DNA from: a virus
Strand: one strand, 5' to 3'
Length of the DNA stretch: 64,000 nucleotides
Virus record (IMG/VR): IMGVR_UViG_3300033571_024432
Location: 52,708 to 116,707 of that record
The notes under the pieces: model-generated
Database searches by the model: none
The model's input: only the letters and a program-made list of their open reading frames with translations
Told to the model about the DNA's origin: nothing
Made by a program: the position numbers and the translations under genes
Part shown: one piece after another, positions 52,236-60,662 of the stretch
Position numbering within the stretch: the stretch's first letter is position 1
How the letters are laid out: every line of letters starts with the position of its first letter

Positions 52236-55200
52236 TTGAATAAAAATCAAATAATAAATGAGATGATAAAAATTGAATTATTATATCGTAAGAATCAAAG
52301 GAAAAAAAAATTAAAATTTTTAAATGAATCTAGTGAATCCAATGAATCTTCTGAAGATATTAATACTAAATTTTGGAATAATTTTTTTGATACTAATTTT
52401 ACTGATTTTTTAACTAAATCTAAATTAATTTTGTCTTCTTATAATTTAATTTTACAAAAATTAAATGATATAGGTAATCAATTTGTGCAAGGAAATTCAT
52501 TGAATATTGAAAAAAGTAAATTTGATGAATTTAAAAGTATATTATCTACTTGTTTTGATGAATCTCATTTAAATATAAAAAATGATTTTATCGATAATAT
52601 TTTAAAAAACAACAAACAACCCGGCAATATTATGAAGTTTTCATTAGAAATGCCTAATAATATTTCTGAAAATATGTTTGATATTAATTCAATAGATGAT
52701 GACTCAATAAATAAATTATATAATTTATATAATTATTTTAATATTAATGAAAAAAGTTTAGGGAATAATATAAGTTTATTTGAAATATTATCTAGAAATA
52801 TTTTGTCTGATTTGACTTTTAAATTAGAACATGCAATAACTAAAAAATTAGTAGGTAATGTTTTTCAAACTAGTAATCCTATTACTATACAAATGTGTAA
52901 TATAATATCTAATAAATTACGTAATTGTAATTTACAAGAAAATCAAGTAGCAGAAGTATGTAATAAATTATTTACAAACAATTTAAGTATAGATAATTTT
53001 TCTTCAATTTTTAAATTTCCTTTTTCAGCATATAATAAAGATGATTTGCAAAAAGATAATAGTCCATTATTTAAAAAATTATCTGATAAGAATTTTAGAA
53101 AAAACTTTTACGCCAAAACTATTTATAATGTTGTAGCGCCTAGCGGAGCAACTAATTATAATACAGGTAAAGGTGAATTTTTATTATTATCATTATTGGA
53201 TAATTTTACATCTGGTGGAAGTAGAAGTGTAGATTTAATTTCTAAGGATAGATCTTTTGAGGTTGAAGTAAAACAAGTTGTTGAAAAAGCAGTGGCGGGT
53301 TCTTCTGATAAGGTTATTCTTTCAACTAATTCTAAATTTAGAATATCTTTAAGACAAAATAAAAATTCTACAAAAACAAAAACAAAGTTTTTCGATAAAT
53401 TTAATGATTTTGTTAAAAAGTTTTCTCAAAATACAAAAGGTATGAATAATTTATTAAAATTAACTGATCAATTGGAAACAATTGCTTTTAATGAAAGTAC
53501 AATGTTATTAAATGTAGGCAAAGATTATGGTCCAAGTCCTGCACAAACATCTGATAGCGATATTTCTAGATTATTAGATATTGATGAAATTGACGCAGCA
53601 AAAATAAAATCAATTATATCTTATAGTGGAAAACCAGCTGATTCAGCTGTTAAAGAATTTGTTGTTGCTTTGGATAAAGAATATGCAAATTATGCCAGTG
53701 CTCCTGGATCTAAGCAAGCTAATAATAAAATTACACAAGCACTTGCTAATCTAGATGGTCAAGGTAAATTTATTACAAATCAAAAAATAGATTTAGATAA
53801 TGTCAAAGGTTTATTTGATTGGTTTAAGGCAAAAACGCCAGAAGATTTAAATAAATTAAAAAATAGTAATAAAAAGTTTTTTTTATTTAATAGTTTAGTA
53901 GGCACAAATGGTACTATAAAAGGTGGAACTATATATGATGAAAAAAATCCTACTCATAAAGAATATGAAAAATGTTTTGTATCAGCATATGATGTATATA
54001 AAAATCTTAAAAAAAGTGTAGAAAGTTTAAATATATATGGAGATTTAACATCTTTGAATGATATTACATCTACGCAAATTGATATATTAAATGTTTTCTT
54101 TTTTAATAATATTGTTAATAAATATTTAGCATCATTAATGTTATACAATGATTTTTTAAACAATATGTCTAAAAATTTTGAAAATTTAACTAATAATGTT
54201 TTATCTAGTAATAATGAACAAAATGAAATAAATAAATTATGGGCAAATATAAAATTTGATGTTGTAAATAAGATAAAGGAAATGAATTTATCAAATTTAG
54301 ATTTATCAGAACTTAAAGATCCTTTACAAAAAGAAACATTTAAAGATTTATTAAAATACAAAGTATTTACAGAATTTTCAGAAAGTTTAGGACTTAATGA
54401 CGAAGAAATAATAGTCACATTTAAACATTTAGATTCAAATAAAAAAGTTAAAAGTATAAAAAAAGTGATAAATAAAATAAATCCAGATAATTTAAATGAT
54501 GAAAATAATGAATTTAATATTTTAGAGCCAAATGCAATTACAAATATCGATCAATTTTTTAATGATAAAAATAATAAACAATTTACAATAAAAATAAATA
54601 ATGATGAATTAACAGACGAACAAATTGAAAATATTTTAAGTAATAAATCAATGTTTTCATTCTTTTCTAAAAGTAATTTGACTAAAAAAGAAAATGATAG
54701 TGATTTAAAAGTAGTAGAACCAATAAATAATGATAATGATTTAAAAGTTGTAGAACCAATAAATGATTCATTTATTATAAAAAATAAAAACATATTAAAA
54801 GAAGATTTTGAAAAATTAATTAATGAAAAAAATAAATATATTATTGATTATTTAGATGGTGTAATAAAAACATTAATAGAATTACATGAAAGTATTCAAG
54901 AAGATTATTCTAAAAATGCTGTATTAATATTAAGTGAAGAAGATTCTGAATCTTTTAATCGTTTTAGAATTATGTTTGGACCAAATAATAAAACAAATTA
55001 TAGTGATATTAAATCTGATGATGAAGTAATCGAAAAATTTGCATCTGGAAAAGCTCTTTTTATTACAAGTATAAAACATAATGAAATAGTATTAATGCAA
55101 AATCCAGAAAGTGAAGCTGATTCTTTTGAAAAAAGAAAAGACGTTATACTTCTTTATAGATTTTTAAAATTAAAAAAAGATTTAAATGCAACAATTAATG

Positions 55201-55328
55201 AAATCGATGAAGTTAAAAATGATATTAGAAATAAATCAAAAGTTTTAATGAAAGTTTTTAATTTAAATAAATTTAGTGAAATTCCTAAATATTTAAATAG
55301 TATTAATCAGAATAAGACAGGAGTGTAA
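52236..55328 (+). CDS. Large leader-type protein with PD-(D/E)XK-like nuclease core
   Basis: A 1030-residue protein starting at TTG, 11 bases after AAAAGG; no better ATG is near. The basic start ends K-F-L-N-E before S, a longer version of the leader. Around residues 308-348, GKGEFLLLSLLDNF, SVDLI and FEVEVKQ reproduce the G-x-G-E / D / E-x-K pattern of phage-type PD-(D/E)XK nucleases. The other parts are N/K/S-rich. A 30-odd base duplication encodes DLKVVEPIN twice near 54705-54765. The nuclease reading is inference from motifs only. Confidence 0.82.
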   Translation: MNKNQIINEMIKIELLYRKNQRKKKLKFLNESSESNESSEDINTKFWNNFFDTNFTDFLTKSKLILSSYNLILQKLNDIGNQFVQGNSLNIEKSKFDEFKSILSTCFDESHLNIKNDFIDNILKNNKQPGNIMKFSLEMPNNISENMFDINSIDDDSINKLYNLYNYFNINEKSLGNNISLFEILSRNILSDLTFKLEHAITKKLVGNVFQTSNPITIQMCNIISNKLRNCNLQENQVAEVCNKLFTNNLSIDNFSSIFKFPFSAYNKDDLQKDNSPLFKKLSDKNFRKNFYAKTIYNVVAPSGATNYNTGKGEFLLLSLLDNFTSGGSRSVDLISKDRSFEVEVKQVVEKAVAGSSDKVILSTNSKFRISLRQNKNSTKTKTKFFDKFNDFVKKFSQNTKGMNNLLKLTDQLETIAFNESTMLLNVGKDYGPSPAQTSDSDISRLLDIDEIDAAKIKSIISYSGKPADSAVKEFVVALDKEYANYASAPGSKQANNKITQALANLDGQGKFITNQKIDLDNVKGLFDWFKAKTPEDLNKLKNSNKKFFLFNSLVGTNGTIKGGTIYDEKNPTHKEYEKCFVSAYDVYKNLKKSVESLNIYGDLTSLNDITSTQIDILNVFFFNNIVNKYLASLMLYNDFLNNMSKNFENLTNNVLSSNNEQNEINKLWANIKFDVVNKIKEMNLSNLDLSELKDPLQKETFKDLLKYKVFTEFSESLGLNDEEIIVTFKHLDSNKKVKSIKKVINKINPDNLNDENNEFNILEPNAITNIDQFFNDKNNKQFTIKINNDELTDEQIENILSNKSMFSFFSKSNLTKKENDSDLKVVEPINNDNDLKVVEPINDSFIIKNKNILKEDFEKLINEKNKYIIDYLDGVIKTLIELHESIQEDYSKNAVLILSEEDSESFNRFRIMFGPNNKTNYSDIKSDDEVIEKFASGKALFITSIKHNEIVLMQNPESEADSFEKRKDVILLYRFLKLKKDLNATINEIDEVKNDIRNKSKVLMKVFNLNKFSEIPKYLNSINQNKTGV

Positions 55329-55330
55329 TT

Positions 55331-56053
55331 ATGAAAAAATTAAATGAAAGAGAAATAACTAAAAAATTTATACAAAATAATTTATATGATGAAATTAGAA
55401 ATGATAGAAAAAATAATTTGTTATTAAAAGAGGCAGGATTTTCAATTGGAGGTATTGGCTTTGGAAATTCTGGTAATGGTTTTGGTTCATCACCTAATAT
55501 GACTATTCAATCTTGGTCTGATTTTGATGATGAATATGATGAATCATCTGAAGATTCTTTTTATGATGAAAGTGTTGAATCATTAGGAGATGAAGAGCAT
55601 AATGTTTATGGTTTTAATGCTGGAGATCATTTTGATACATCACATATGTTTGGAACTGAAAGTGATTATTATATGAATGGTGAAAAAGGTGCTGCTGAAA
55701 AACCTCCTAAGTTAGATAGAAATGGAAATATTTCACCTGCTGAATTACATAGACATTTCGATTTAGATGGTGATGGTGATGTAGATATGTATGAATATAC
55801 AGAACATATTGATTTTCATTCAAAACATCCTGATTTATTATCTCAATGGCGTAATGCAAAAAATACAAATAGGAAAGCATGTAAAGATTATGATTCTTAT
55901 TGTATGGTAGGTGATTCAATTATGGATAATTATGATGATTTAACTAATTTTATAGATGATATTATGTGTAAATCCGGATCTACATGTACAGATTCAACAG
56001 TAAAAGCATTAACAGATGTAATTAATATTTTAAAAAAATCAGGAATTATCTAA
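55331..56053 (+). CDS. Leader-type protein with EF-hand
   Basis: A 240-residue protein starting two bases after the previous stop. The basic start runs to LLLKE34 before A35. Gly-rich GGIGFGNSGNGFG follows, then acidic residues. At about 144-155 DLDGDGDVDMYE is a canonical EF-hand loop (D1, D3, D5, G6, V8, E12); DRNGNISPAEL just before it looks like the partner hand. Calcium binding is likely. Cys residues in the tail (DIMCKSGSTC) could pair. Virion role inferred. Confidence 0.83.
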   Translation: MKKLNEREITKKFIQNNLYDEIRNDRKNNLLLKEAGFSIGGIGFGNSGNGFGSSPNMTIQSWSDFDDEYDESSEDSFYDESVESLGDEEHNVYGFNAGDHFDTSHMFGTESDYYMNGEKGAAEKPPKLDRNGNISPAELHRHFDLDGDGDVDMYEYTEHIDFHSKHPDLLSQWRNAKNTNRKACKDYDSYCMVGDSIMDNYDDLTNFIDDIMCKSGSTCTDSTVKALTDVINILKKSGII

Positions 56054-56060
56054 AATAATT

Positions 56061-56099
56061 TTTTTATTTCCTAAATATATTAAAAAAAGGAAATAAAAA
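56061..56099 (+). promoter_or_regulatory. Stem-loop hiding Shine-Dalgarno and start of lysis-region gene
   Basis: TTTTTATTTCC (56061-56071) pairs without mismatch to GGAAATAAAAA (56089-56099); loop 17 bases. The right arm holds the GGAAA ribosome-binding site and the A of the ATG at 56099. Confidence 0.65.
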
Positions 56100-56497
56100 T
56101 GGAAAACTTATTAAATGAAAAATTAGTTGAAGCAATTATAATGTCAGCCTCAGTAGGTCAATTTGCTCAACAATTATGTGAAGAAACATTTAGCGAAATT
56201 TGGAAAAGCTTTGATAAAGCAAAAACGCAATTGGTTAATACATGTGTATCAGGTTTTGGTGCATTAAGTATTTATTTTTTTACACAAGATCAATTTGTAG
56301 CTAAAGCTGCTGGCATTTCTTTTTTAAGTGGCGTATTTGCCACAACAGCATTAAAAATGTTGAAAAAGAAAAACGAAACAGCAAATGAAAAGACAGCACA
56401 ATTAGCTGTAAAATTACATAAGCAAGAAATATCAGAAAAAAATCAAATAATAAAAGATTTAGAAGATAAATTAAAAAAACAATCAACTGGCAATTAA
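56099..56497 (+). CDS. Small membrane protein, holin candidate
   Basis: A 132-residue protein with two adjacent hydrophobic segments at about 43-58 and 64-84 (CVSGFGALSIYFF and AAGISFLSGVFATTAL) and a charged coiled-coil tail (KLHKQEISEKNQIIKDLEDKLKKQ). MENLLNEKLVEAII resembles the leader. Membrane topology and neighbours (membrane protein, M15 peptidase, transglycosylase) suggest a holin-like role, which is inference. Its start is covered by a hairpin. Confidence 0.72.
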   Translation: MENLLNEKLVEAIIMSASVGQFAQQLCEETFSEIWKSFDKAKTQLVNTCVSGFGALSIYFFTQDQFVAKAAGISFLSGVFATTALKMLKKKNETANEKTAQLAVKLHKQEISEKNQIIKDLEDKLKKQSTGN

Positions 56498-56498
56498 A

Positions 56499-57173
56499 AT
56501 GAAAAATTGTATAATAAATGAACCAATGTTATTTGCAATAGGAGAAAGTGGAACTAAATATCTTTATTTAAAGAATTCTAAATATTATGTAAAAATGGAC
56601 GACTTAATTAATTGTAAATTTGAAGATGGGGCTAAATTTATTTTTTATACAAATGATGAATCACCACCTAAAAAAAAGGATATGAAAAAGGAAAAAGAAT
56701 ATGAATATATTCATAATATTAGAAATGACATTTCGTTCATTAATAATAATAATTATTCTTTATCTCCTTCAAAATTAAAAATAGAAAGAATTGTTTTACA
56801 AAATCAAAAAAATGAAGAAAGATTCCCTAAAAATATTGATTATATATCTAATAGCATTAGTGATTTTTTTATTGGTGGAATTGCATCGATTGCTTTATTT
56901 CTTTCTATCTTTAATCAAATAAAACAAAAGAAAAAAGATATTGAAAGTAATAATTGTTGTATAAACAATAAAACCGAAATAGAAAATATAAAAGTTGAAA
57001 TTGAAAAAGCAAAGGAACAAATAAATAAAAACAATCAAAATTCAAATAAAGCAATTTACGCTGAAATGATTGAACATTATAAAGAATTAAAAGAAACAAA
57101 AGATGATTTAAATAATGTTAAAGATATTTTAGAAAAAATAATTGACAAAAAAGGAGAAAAAAATGTCAAATAA
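56499..57173 (+). CDS. Membrane protein with coiled-coil tail
   Basis: A 224-residue protein. One membrane span lies at about residues 124-140 (FFIGGIASIALFLSIFNQI), followed by a long coiled coil (KTEIENIKVEIEKAKEQINK). The N-terminal 110 residues may be a small beta domain. The end overlaps the M15 peptidase start by 11 bases. A spanin-like or holin-antiholin function is possible by context but not proven. Confidence 0.75.
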   Translation: MKNCIINEPMLFAIGESGTKYLYLKNSKYYVKMDDLINCKFEDGAKFIFYTNDESPPKKKDMKKEKEYEYIHNIRNDISFINNNNYSLSPSKLKIERIVLQNQKNEERFPKNIDYISNSISDFFIGGIASIALFLSIFNQIKQKKKDIESNNCCINNKTEIENIKVEIEKAKEQINKNNQNSNKAIYAEMIEHYKELKETKDDLNNVKDILEKIIDKKGEKNVK

Positions 57174-57588
57174 AATGTTATTGAAGGAAGAAAAAACGAA
57201 TATACAAGTAACAAAAAATTTTAACATTTCAGAAATGGAATATTATGATCGTGTTCCACCTGCATTAATTGCTGCTGCAACAGAATTACTTACAAATTTG
57301 CAAGTATTACGCGAAGTTTTAAATAAAGGAATTAGTATTATGTCCGGATATAGAAGTCCTGAACGTAATGCTACTGTAGGAGGTGCTAAAAACTCGCAAC
57401 ACATGTATGCAAATGCTGCTGATATACAGGTTTCAGGTGTATCACCAAAAATTGTTTATGATACATGCGAAAAGTTAATTAAGGAAGGTAAAATGAAGCA
57501 AGGTGGTTTAGGTATTTATGATACTTGGGTACACTATGATACAAGAGGAACAAAGGCTCGTTGGGACGAAAGAAAAATTACTAAGTAA
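57163..57588 (+). CDS. M15-family murein peptidase
   Basis: A 141-residue zinc peptidase of the D-Ala-D-Ala carboxypeptidase/YcbK type that cleaves peptidoglycan cross-links. SGYRSPERN, then H80 in SQHMYANAADI with D87, and H124 in TWVHYDTRG give the zinc and catalytic residues. AAGGAG six bases upstream fixes the start at 57163. MLLKE near the start could be a remnant leader, so virion packaging as a cell-entry peptidase is an alternative to an endolysin role. Confidence 0.9.
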   Translation: MSNKMLLKEEKTNIQVTKNFNISEMEYYDRVPPALIAAATELLTNLQVLREVLNKGISIMSGYRSPERNATVGGAKNSQHMYANAADIQVSGVSPKIVYDTCEKLIKEGKMKQGGLGIYDTWVHYDTRGTKARWDERKITK

Positions 57589-57615
57589 CTGTATATGTTA
57601 CACATTTCAATTTAA

Positions 57616-57644
57616 TTGTATTTATTTTGTTTTTTATATATAAT
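57616..57644 (+). promoter_or_regulatory. Promoter, TTGTAA-type
   Basis: TTGTAT (57616-57621), 17-base spacer, TATAAT (57639-57644), 24 bases before the gene at 57669. Confidence 0.7.
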
Positions 57645-57668
57645 AATATAAATGAATAAGGAATATTT

Positions 57669-57869
57669 ATGTATTATAAAAAAGGTGATAAAGTATCTCA
57701 TTTTATGTCAACTAACAAAATAGGGACAGTCGTTGATATAATTCAAGAAAAAACAAATGTATGGACAACATTAGGCGTTCCTGATTTAAAAACTATTCTA
57801 ATAGTTGAATATAGTGATAAATCATTACATAAAATTATTACAAGTGACGCTATAAAAGTATATCAATAA
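57669..57869 (+). CDS. Small hypothetical beta-rich protein
   Basis: A 66-residue protein (KKGDKVSHFMSTNKIGTVVDII, then LIVEYSDKSLHKIITSDAI) with the alternation of a small beta barrel such as an SH3/KOW-like fold. Behind a TTGTAA-type promoter, followed by the transglycosylase. Confidence 0.72.
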   Translation: MYYKKGDKVSHFMSTNKIGTVVDIIQEKTNVWTTLGVPDLKTILIVEYSDKSLHKIITSDAIKVYQ

Positions 57870-57883
57870 GAAAGGATTTAAAA

Positions 57884-58414
57884 TTGACTTTACAAGCTAT
57901 TGCAATTTGTGCATTTTTTTATTTATCTGATGAACATAAATTAGATATTAAACCAGAATCTGTAGATTTAATATGTAAAAACGCAGAATTAATAGTTGAA
58001 TATAGTATAAAAAATAATATATATCCTGAATTAATGTTAAGTTTAATGTGGAGTGAATCTCGATTTCAAACAGATGTTATATCAAATCATGGAGCATGTG
58101 GTATGATGCAAATAATTCCTAAATGGTCTGATAATAAAACGTGTAATCAATTAAAAATACCTTTAGAAACAATTATAGAAGGATCTAGACAATTAAATTT
58201 TTGGATTTCAGAATATGGTAAAGGATCTATTGAAAAAGGATTATGTGGATATGCAGCAGGATATAAATGTAAAGAATCAGGAAAGGCAAAAAAATATGCT
58301 AAAATGATTAATAATAAATCTAAAAAGCTTAGAAATAAAATTAATAAATTAATAATTTTATTGTCTGAAAAAAAAGAATTTCAAAAGTATTTAGTTAATA
58401 AATACAAATTATAA
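57884..58414 (+). CDS. Lytic transglycosylase (SLT-like), TTG start
   Basis: A 176-residue murein lyase. Catalytic E58 is in SLMWSESRF, followed by GACGMMQI and CGYAAGYKC, the order of SLT/goose-lysozyme-type domains. AAAGGA seven bases before TTG at 57884 fixes the start; there is no nearby ATG. The N-terminal 15 residues are hydrophobic (LQAIAICAFFYL) and may help export. With the M15 peptidase nearby, glycan and peptide bonds could both be cut. Confidence 0.88.
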   Translation: MTLQAIAICAFFYLSDEHKLDIKPESVDLICKNAELIVEYSIKNNIYPELMLSLMWSESRFQTDVISNHGACGMMQIIPKWSDNKTCNQLKIPLETIIEGSRQLNFWISEYGKGSIEKGLCGYAAGYKCKESGKAKKYAKMINNKSKKLRNKINKLIILLSEKKEFQKYLVNKYKL

Positions 58415-58435
58415 AATATAATTAAAACTTTTACA

Positions 58436-58467
58436 AATGTGAATATTAATAATTTCTAATATATAAT
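58436..58467 (+). promoter_or_regulatory. Promoter, TACGTGAATA-type
   Basis: AATGTGAATA (58436-58445), 16-base spacer, TATAAT (58462-58467), 49 bases before the gene at 58517. Confidence 0.68.
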
Positions 58468-58516
58468 TCTTATTAAAAAAACTAAATCTATATCTAATCT
58501 AATACGTGGACAAAAA

Positions 58517-59002
58517 ATGAAAGCAAACAAAAAAGAAAAATGTTTTACTAAACAAATTGAAATTGTGCATGATTTTATTAAACAGAATGGTTATATTGTA
58601 AAATGTAACGAAGATAACGAAGATGAATTTTATCCTTATTTAAAAACAATTTTTATAAAGAAAAGACTTGATAAAGAATTAGAATTGTTTTATTTATTAC
58701 ATGAAACAGGACACTTAATAACTCATATTAATATACACAAATGGCGTTTTGAAAATTTGCCTTATACAATAGAAAAAGGCGTTGATGAAAAGAAAGAAAT
58801 GAAAAAAGCTTTATGGCAAGCAGCATCATTATCTGAAGAACATGAAGCTTGGAAAAATGGTAAAATATTATCTATGCAATTAGGCTTATCATTTGATAAT
58901 AAAAGATATGAAAATGAATGGGCAGATTGCATTAAAGATTATATAAAATTTGCGTATGATAATTTATTTTTACCAGATAATGGCCAGAGCAACCAAGATT
59001 AA
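58517..59002 (+). CDS. HExxH zinc peptidase-like protein (ImmA/IrrE-like)
   Basis: A 161-residue protein with LLHETGHLI at residues 60-68 (H62, E63, H66), preceded by a beta segment (KTIFIKKRLDKELELFYL) as in ImmA/IrrE peptidases. EEHEAWKNG further on could give the third ligand (E or H). Such peptidases cleave repressors; in a phage this could mean host reprogramming. Substrate unknown. It lacks the leader and has its own promoter. Confidence 0.8.
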   Translation: MKANKKEKCFTKQIEIVHDFIKQNGYIVKCNEDNEDEFYPYLKTIFIKKRLDKELELFYLLHETGHLITHINIHKWRFENLPYTIEKGVDEKKEMKKALWQAASLSEEHEAWKNGKILSMQLGLSFDNKRYENEWADCIKDYIKFAYDNLFLPDNGQSNQD

Positions 59003-59073
59003 AAAATAATAAGTACATATAGATTTATTTGTTTATTATTTTAAAATAAAACGTGATAAAAGAAGGAGTTAAA

Positions 59074-59412
59074 ATGTCAATATCTTTATCAAAGAATTTA
59101 AATAAAAAAGAACTTAATAAATTAAAACAAAATCTGAGAATTGCAGTTAAAGATATAACTCATGAAAAAAAGTTGGAATGGAATTTAAAAGAAGGAGAAT
59201 TGGTTACAACTAAAATAGACACAATTTGTTACTATAAAGATGAATCAGGATATATACATTCCATACAATTAGAAAAAGATTCAATATTGATCGTCTCAAA
59301 ATATCCTAATCCTGGTTCAAATGATTATTATTATAACAATAATCAAAATATTTTTTGTTTATATGATGGCAAAATTATATTTATGAATCCACTTAATTTA
59401 TTAAAAATATAG
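59074..59412 (+). CDS. Hypothetical protein
   Basis: A 112-residue protein. The ATG at 59074 is chosen over the GTG at 59053 because AAGGAG (59063-59068) is five bases upstream. Charged N-terminal helix, then a beta-rich section (LVTTKIDTICYYKDESGYIHSIQLEKDSI). No family recognised. Confidence 0.75.
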   Translation: MSISLSKNLNKKELNKLKQNLRIAVKDITHEKKLEWNLKEGELVTTKIDTICYYKDESGYIHSIQLEKDSILIVSKYPNPGSNDYYYNNNQNIFCLYDGKIIFMNPLNLLKI

Positions 59413-59447
59413 ATTTCATTATCTTTATATGATTTATATTTTTTACA

Positions 59448-59479
59448 TACGTGAATAATAAAAAATTTTAAAGTATAAT
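59448..59479 (+). promoter_or_regulatory. Promoter, TACGTGAATA-type
   Basis: Exact TACGTGAATA (59448-59457), 16-base spacer, TATAAT (59474-59479), 58 bases before the MoxR gene. A second TATAAT-like run follows shortly. Confidence 0.75.
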
Positions 59480-59537
59480 TTTAGTATAATTTAAACAATT
59501 ATAAAAATAAAATATTTTAAACAAACGAAGGAAAAAA

Positions 59538-60629
59538 ATGAATATCAATACTTTTTTATCAGTTGCAAAAGTTCTTCCACCCAATAAATCAGTATTACTT
59601 CGTGGTTCTACTGGTATTGGTAAATCATTTGTTGTCAAAACATTGGCAAAAGAATTTGGTGTTGAAATGATTGATGTACGTGGTTCAACAATGTCTGAAG
59701 GTGATGTTGCAGGTTATCCTGATCTTGAAAGTATGAAGAAAACAGGCGTTATGACATTTTGTATGCCCTCATGGTTTATGGCTGCATGTAAACGACCAGT
59801 AGTTCTTTTTCTAGATGAATTTAATAGAGCAACGCCACAAGTTATGCAAAGTTTTTTCCAGATTGTTTTGGATAGAGAGCTTGGAAATGATGAAAATGGT
59901 AGACCATATAGACTACATCCTGAAACTCGCGTTTATGCTGCTATTAATGCTGGTAATGAATATAGTGTAAATGATATGGATCCTGCATTACTTAATCGTT
60001 TTGCATCTTTTGAATTGCAATCTTCTAAAGATGATTGGATTGATTGGGCTAAAAACAACAATGTAAACAAATATATTATTGAATTTATCAATACACATTC
60101 TGAACAACTTGCAGTTGATGTTTCAAAAATCCAACCAGGTGAAGTATTTTCAACACCTAGATCATGGGCATCATTCGATGATTGTTTAAAATATGCAAAA
60201 ATAGATTTAAATGATATTATTGGTACAAATGCACATACTGCATTAATTAATAATATTGCTTGTAGTTTGGTAGGTCAATCACCTGCTGCTGAATTCACAA
60301 AATTTGTAAGAGACTATAAAATCTTATTAACGCCTGAAGATATTTTAAATCGATTTGATGAAAATATCGAAAGAATCAAAAAATGCGAAAACGATCATTT
60401 AAATGCTTTAATCAATAAATTAGTTGATCATGCAAAATCAAATGATTGGACAGTTGATCAATCATTAAATGCATCACAATTTGGATTAATTTTGCCTGAT
60501 GAAATGTTAGTGTATATGTGGAATCAATTATCTAAATGTAAGAAAATTGAAAATATTCAAAAAGTACACAAATTTATTGGTAATAAATTATTACAAATTA
60601 TTAATAATAGCAAATCAATATCAAAATAA
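59538..60629 (+). CDS. MoxR-type AAA+ ATPase
   Basis: A 363-residue AAA+ protein. Walker A is GSTGIGKS near residues 23-30, Walker B VVLFLDEFNRA near 88-98, then ATPQVMQSFFQIVLDREL and the sensor-like YAAINAGNEYSV, with ALLNRFASFEL containing the arginine-finger region. Such ATPases remodel protein complexes together with VWA partners. The partner is the next gene, 33 bases on, so the two probably act together. Confidence 0.93.
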   Translation: MNINTFLSVAKVLPPNKSVLLRGSTGIGKSFVVKTLAKEFGVEMIDVRGSTMSEGDVAGYPDLESMKKTGVMTFCMPSWFMAACKRPVVLFLDEFNRATPQVMQSFFQIVLDRELGNDENGRPYRLHPETRVYAAINAGNEYSVNDMDPALLNRFASFELQSSKDDWIDWAKNNNVNKYIIEFINTHSEQLAVDVSKIQPGEVFSTPRSWASFDDCLKYAKIDLNDIIGTNAHTALINNIACSLVGQSPAAEFTKFVRDYKILLTPEDILNRFDENIERIKKCENDHLNALINKLVDHAKSNDWTVDQSLNASQFGLILPDEMLVYMWNQLSKCKKIENIQKVHKFIGNKLLQIINNSKSISK

Positions 60630-60662
60630 TTATAAAAAAGATTAAAATCAAAAGGAATCAAA

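Noticed and set aside
53954-54418. Minus-strand open frame of 154 codons
   Set aside because: Lies wholly inside the 1030-residue gene; composition is the low-complexity antisense pattern (F, S, L, I).
57585-57601. GTAAC-N7-GTTAC inverted repeat after the M15 peptidase
   Set aside because: Only five pairs, no T-run at the right distance; not convincing as terminator.
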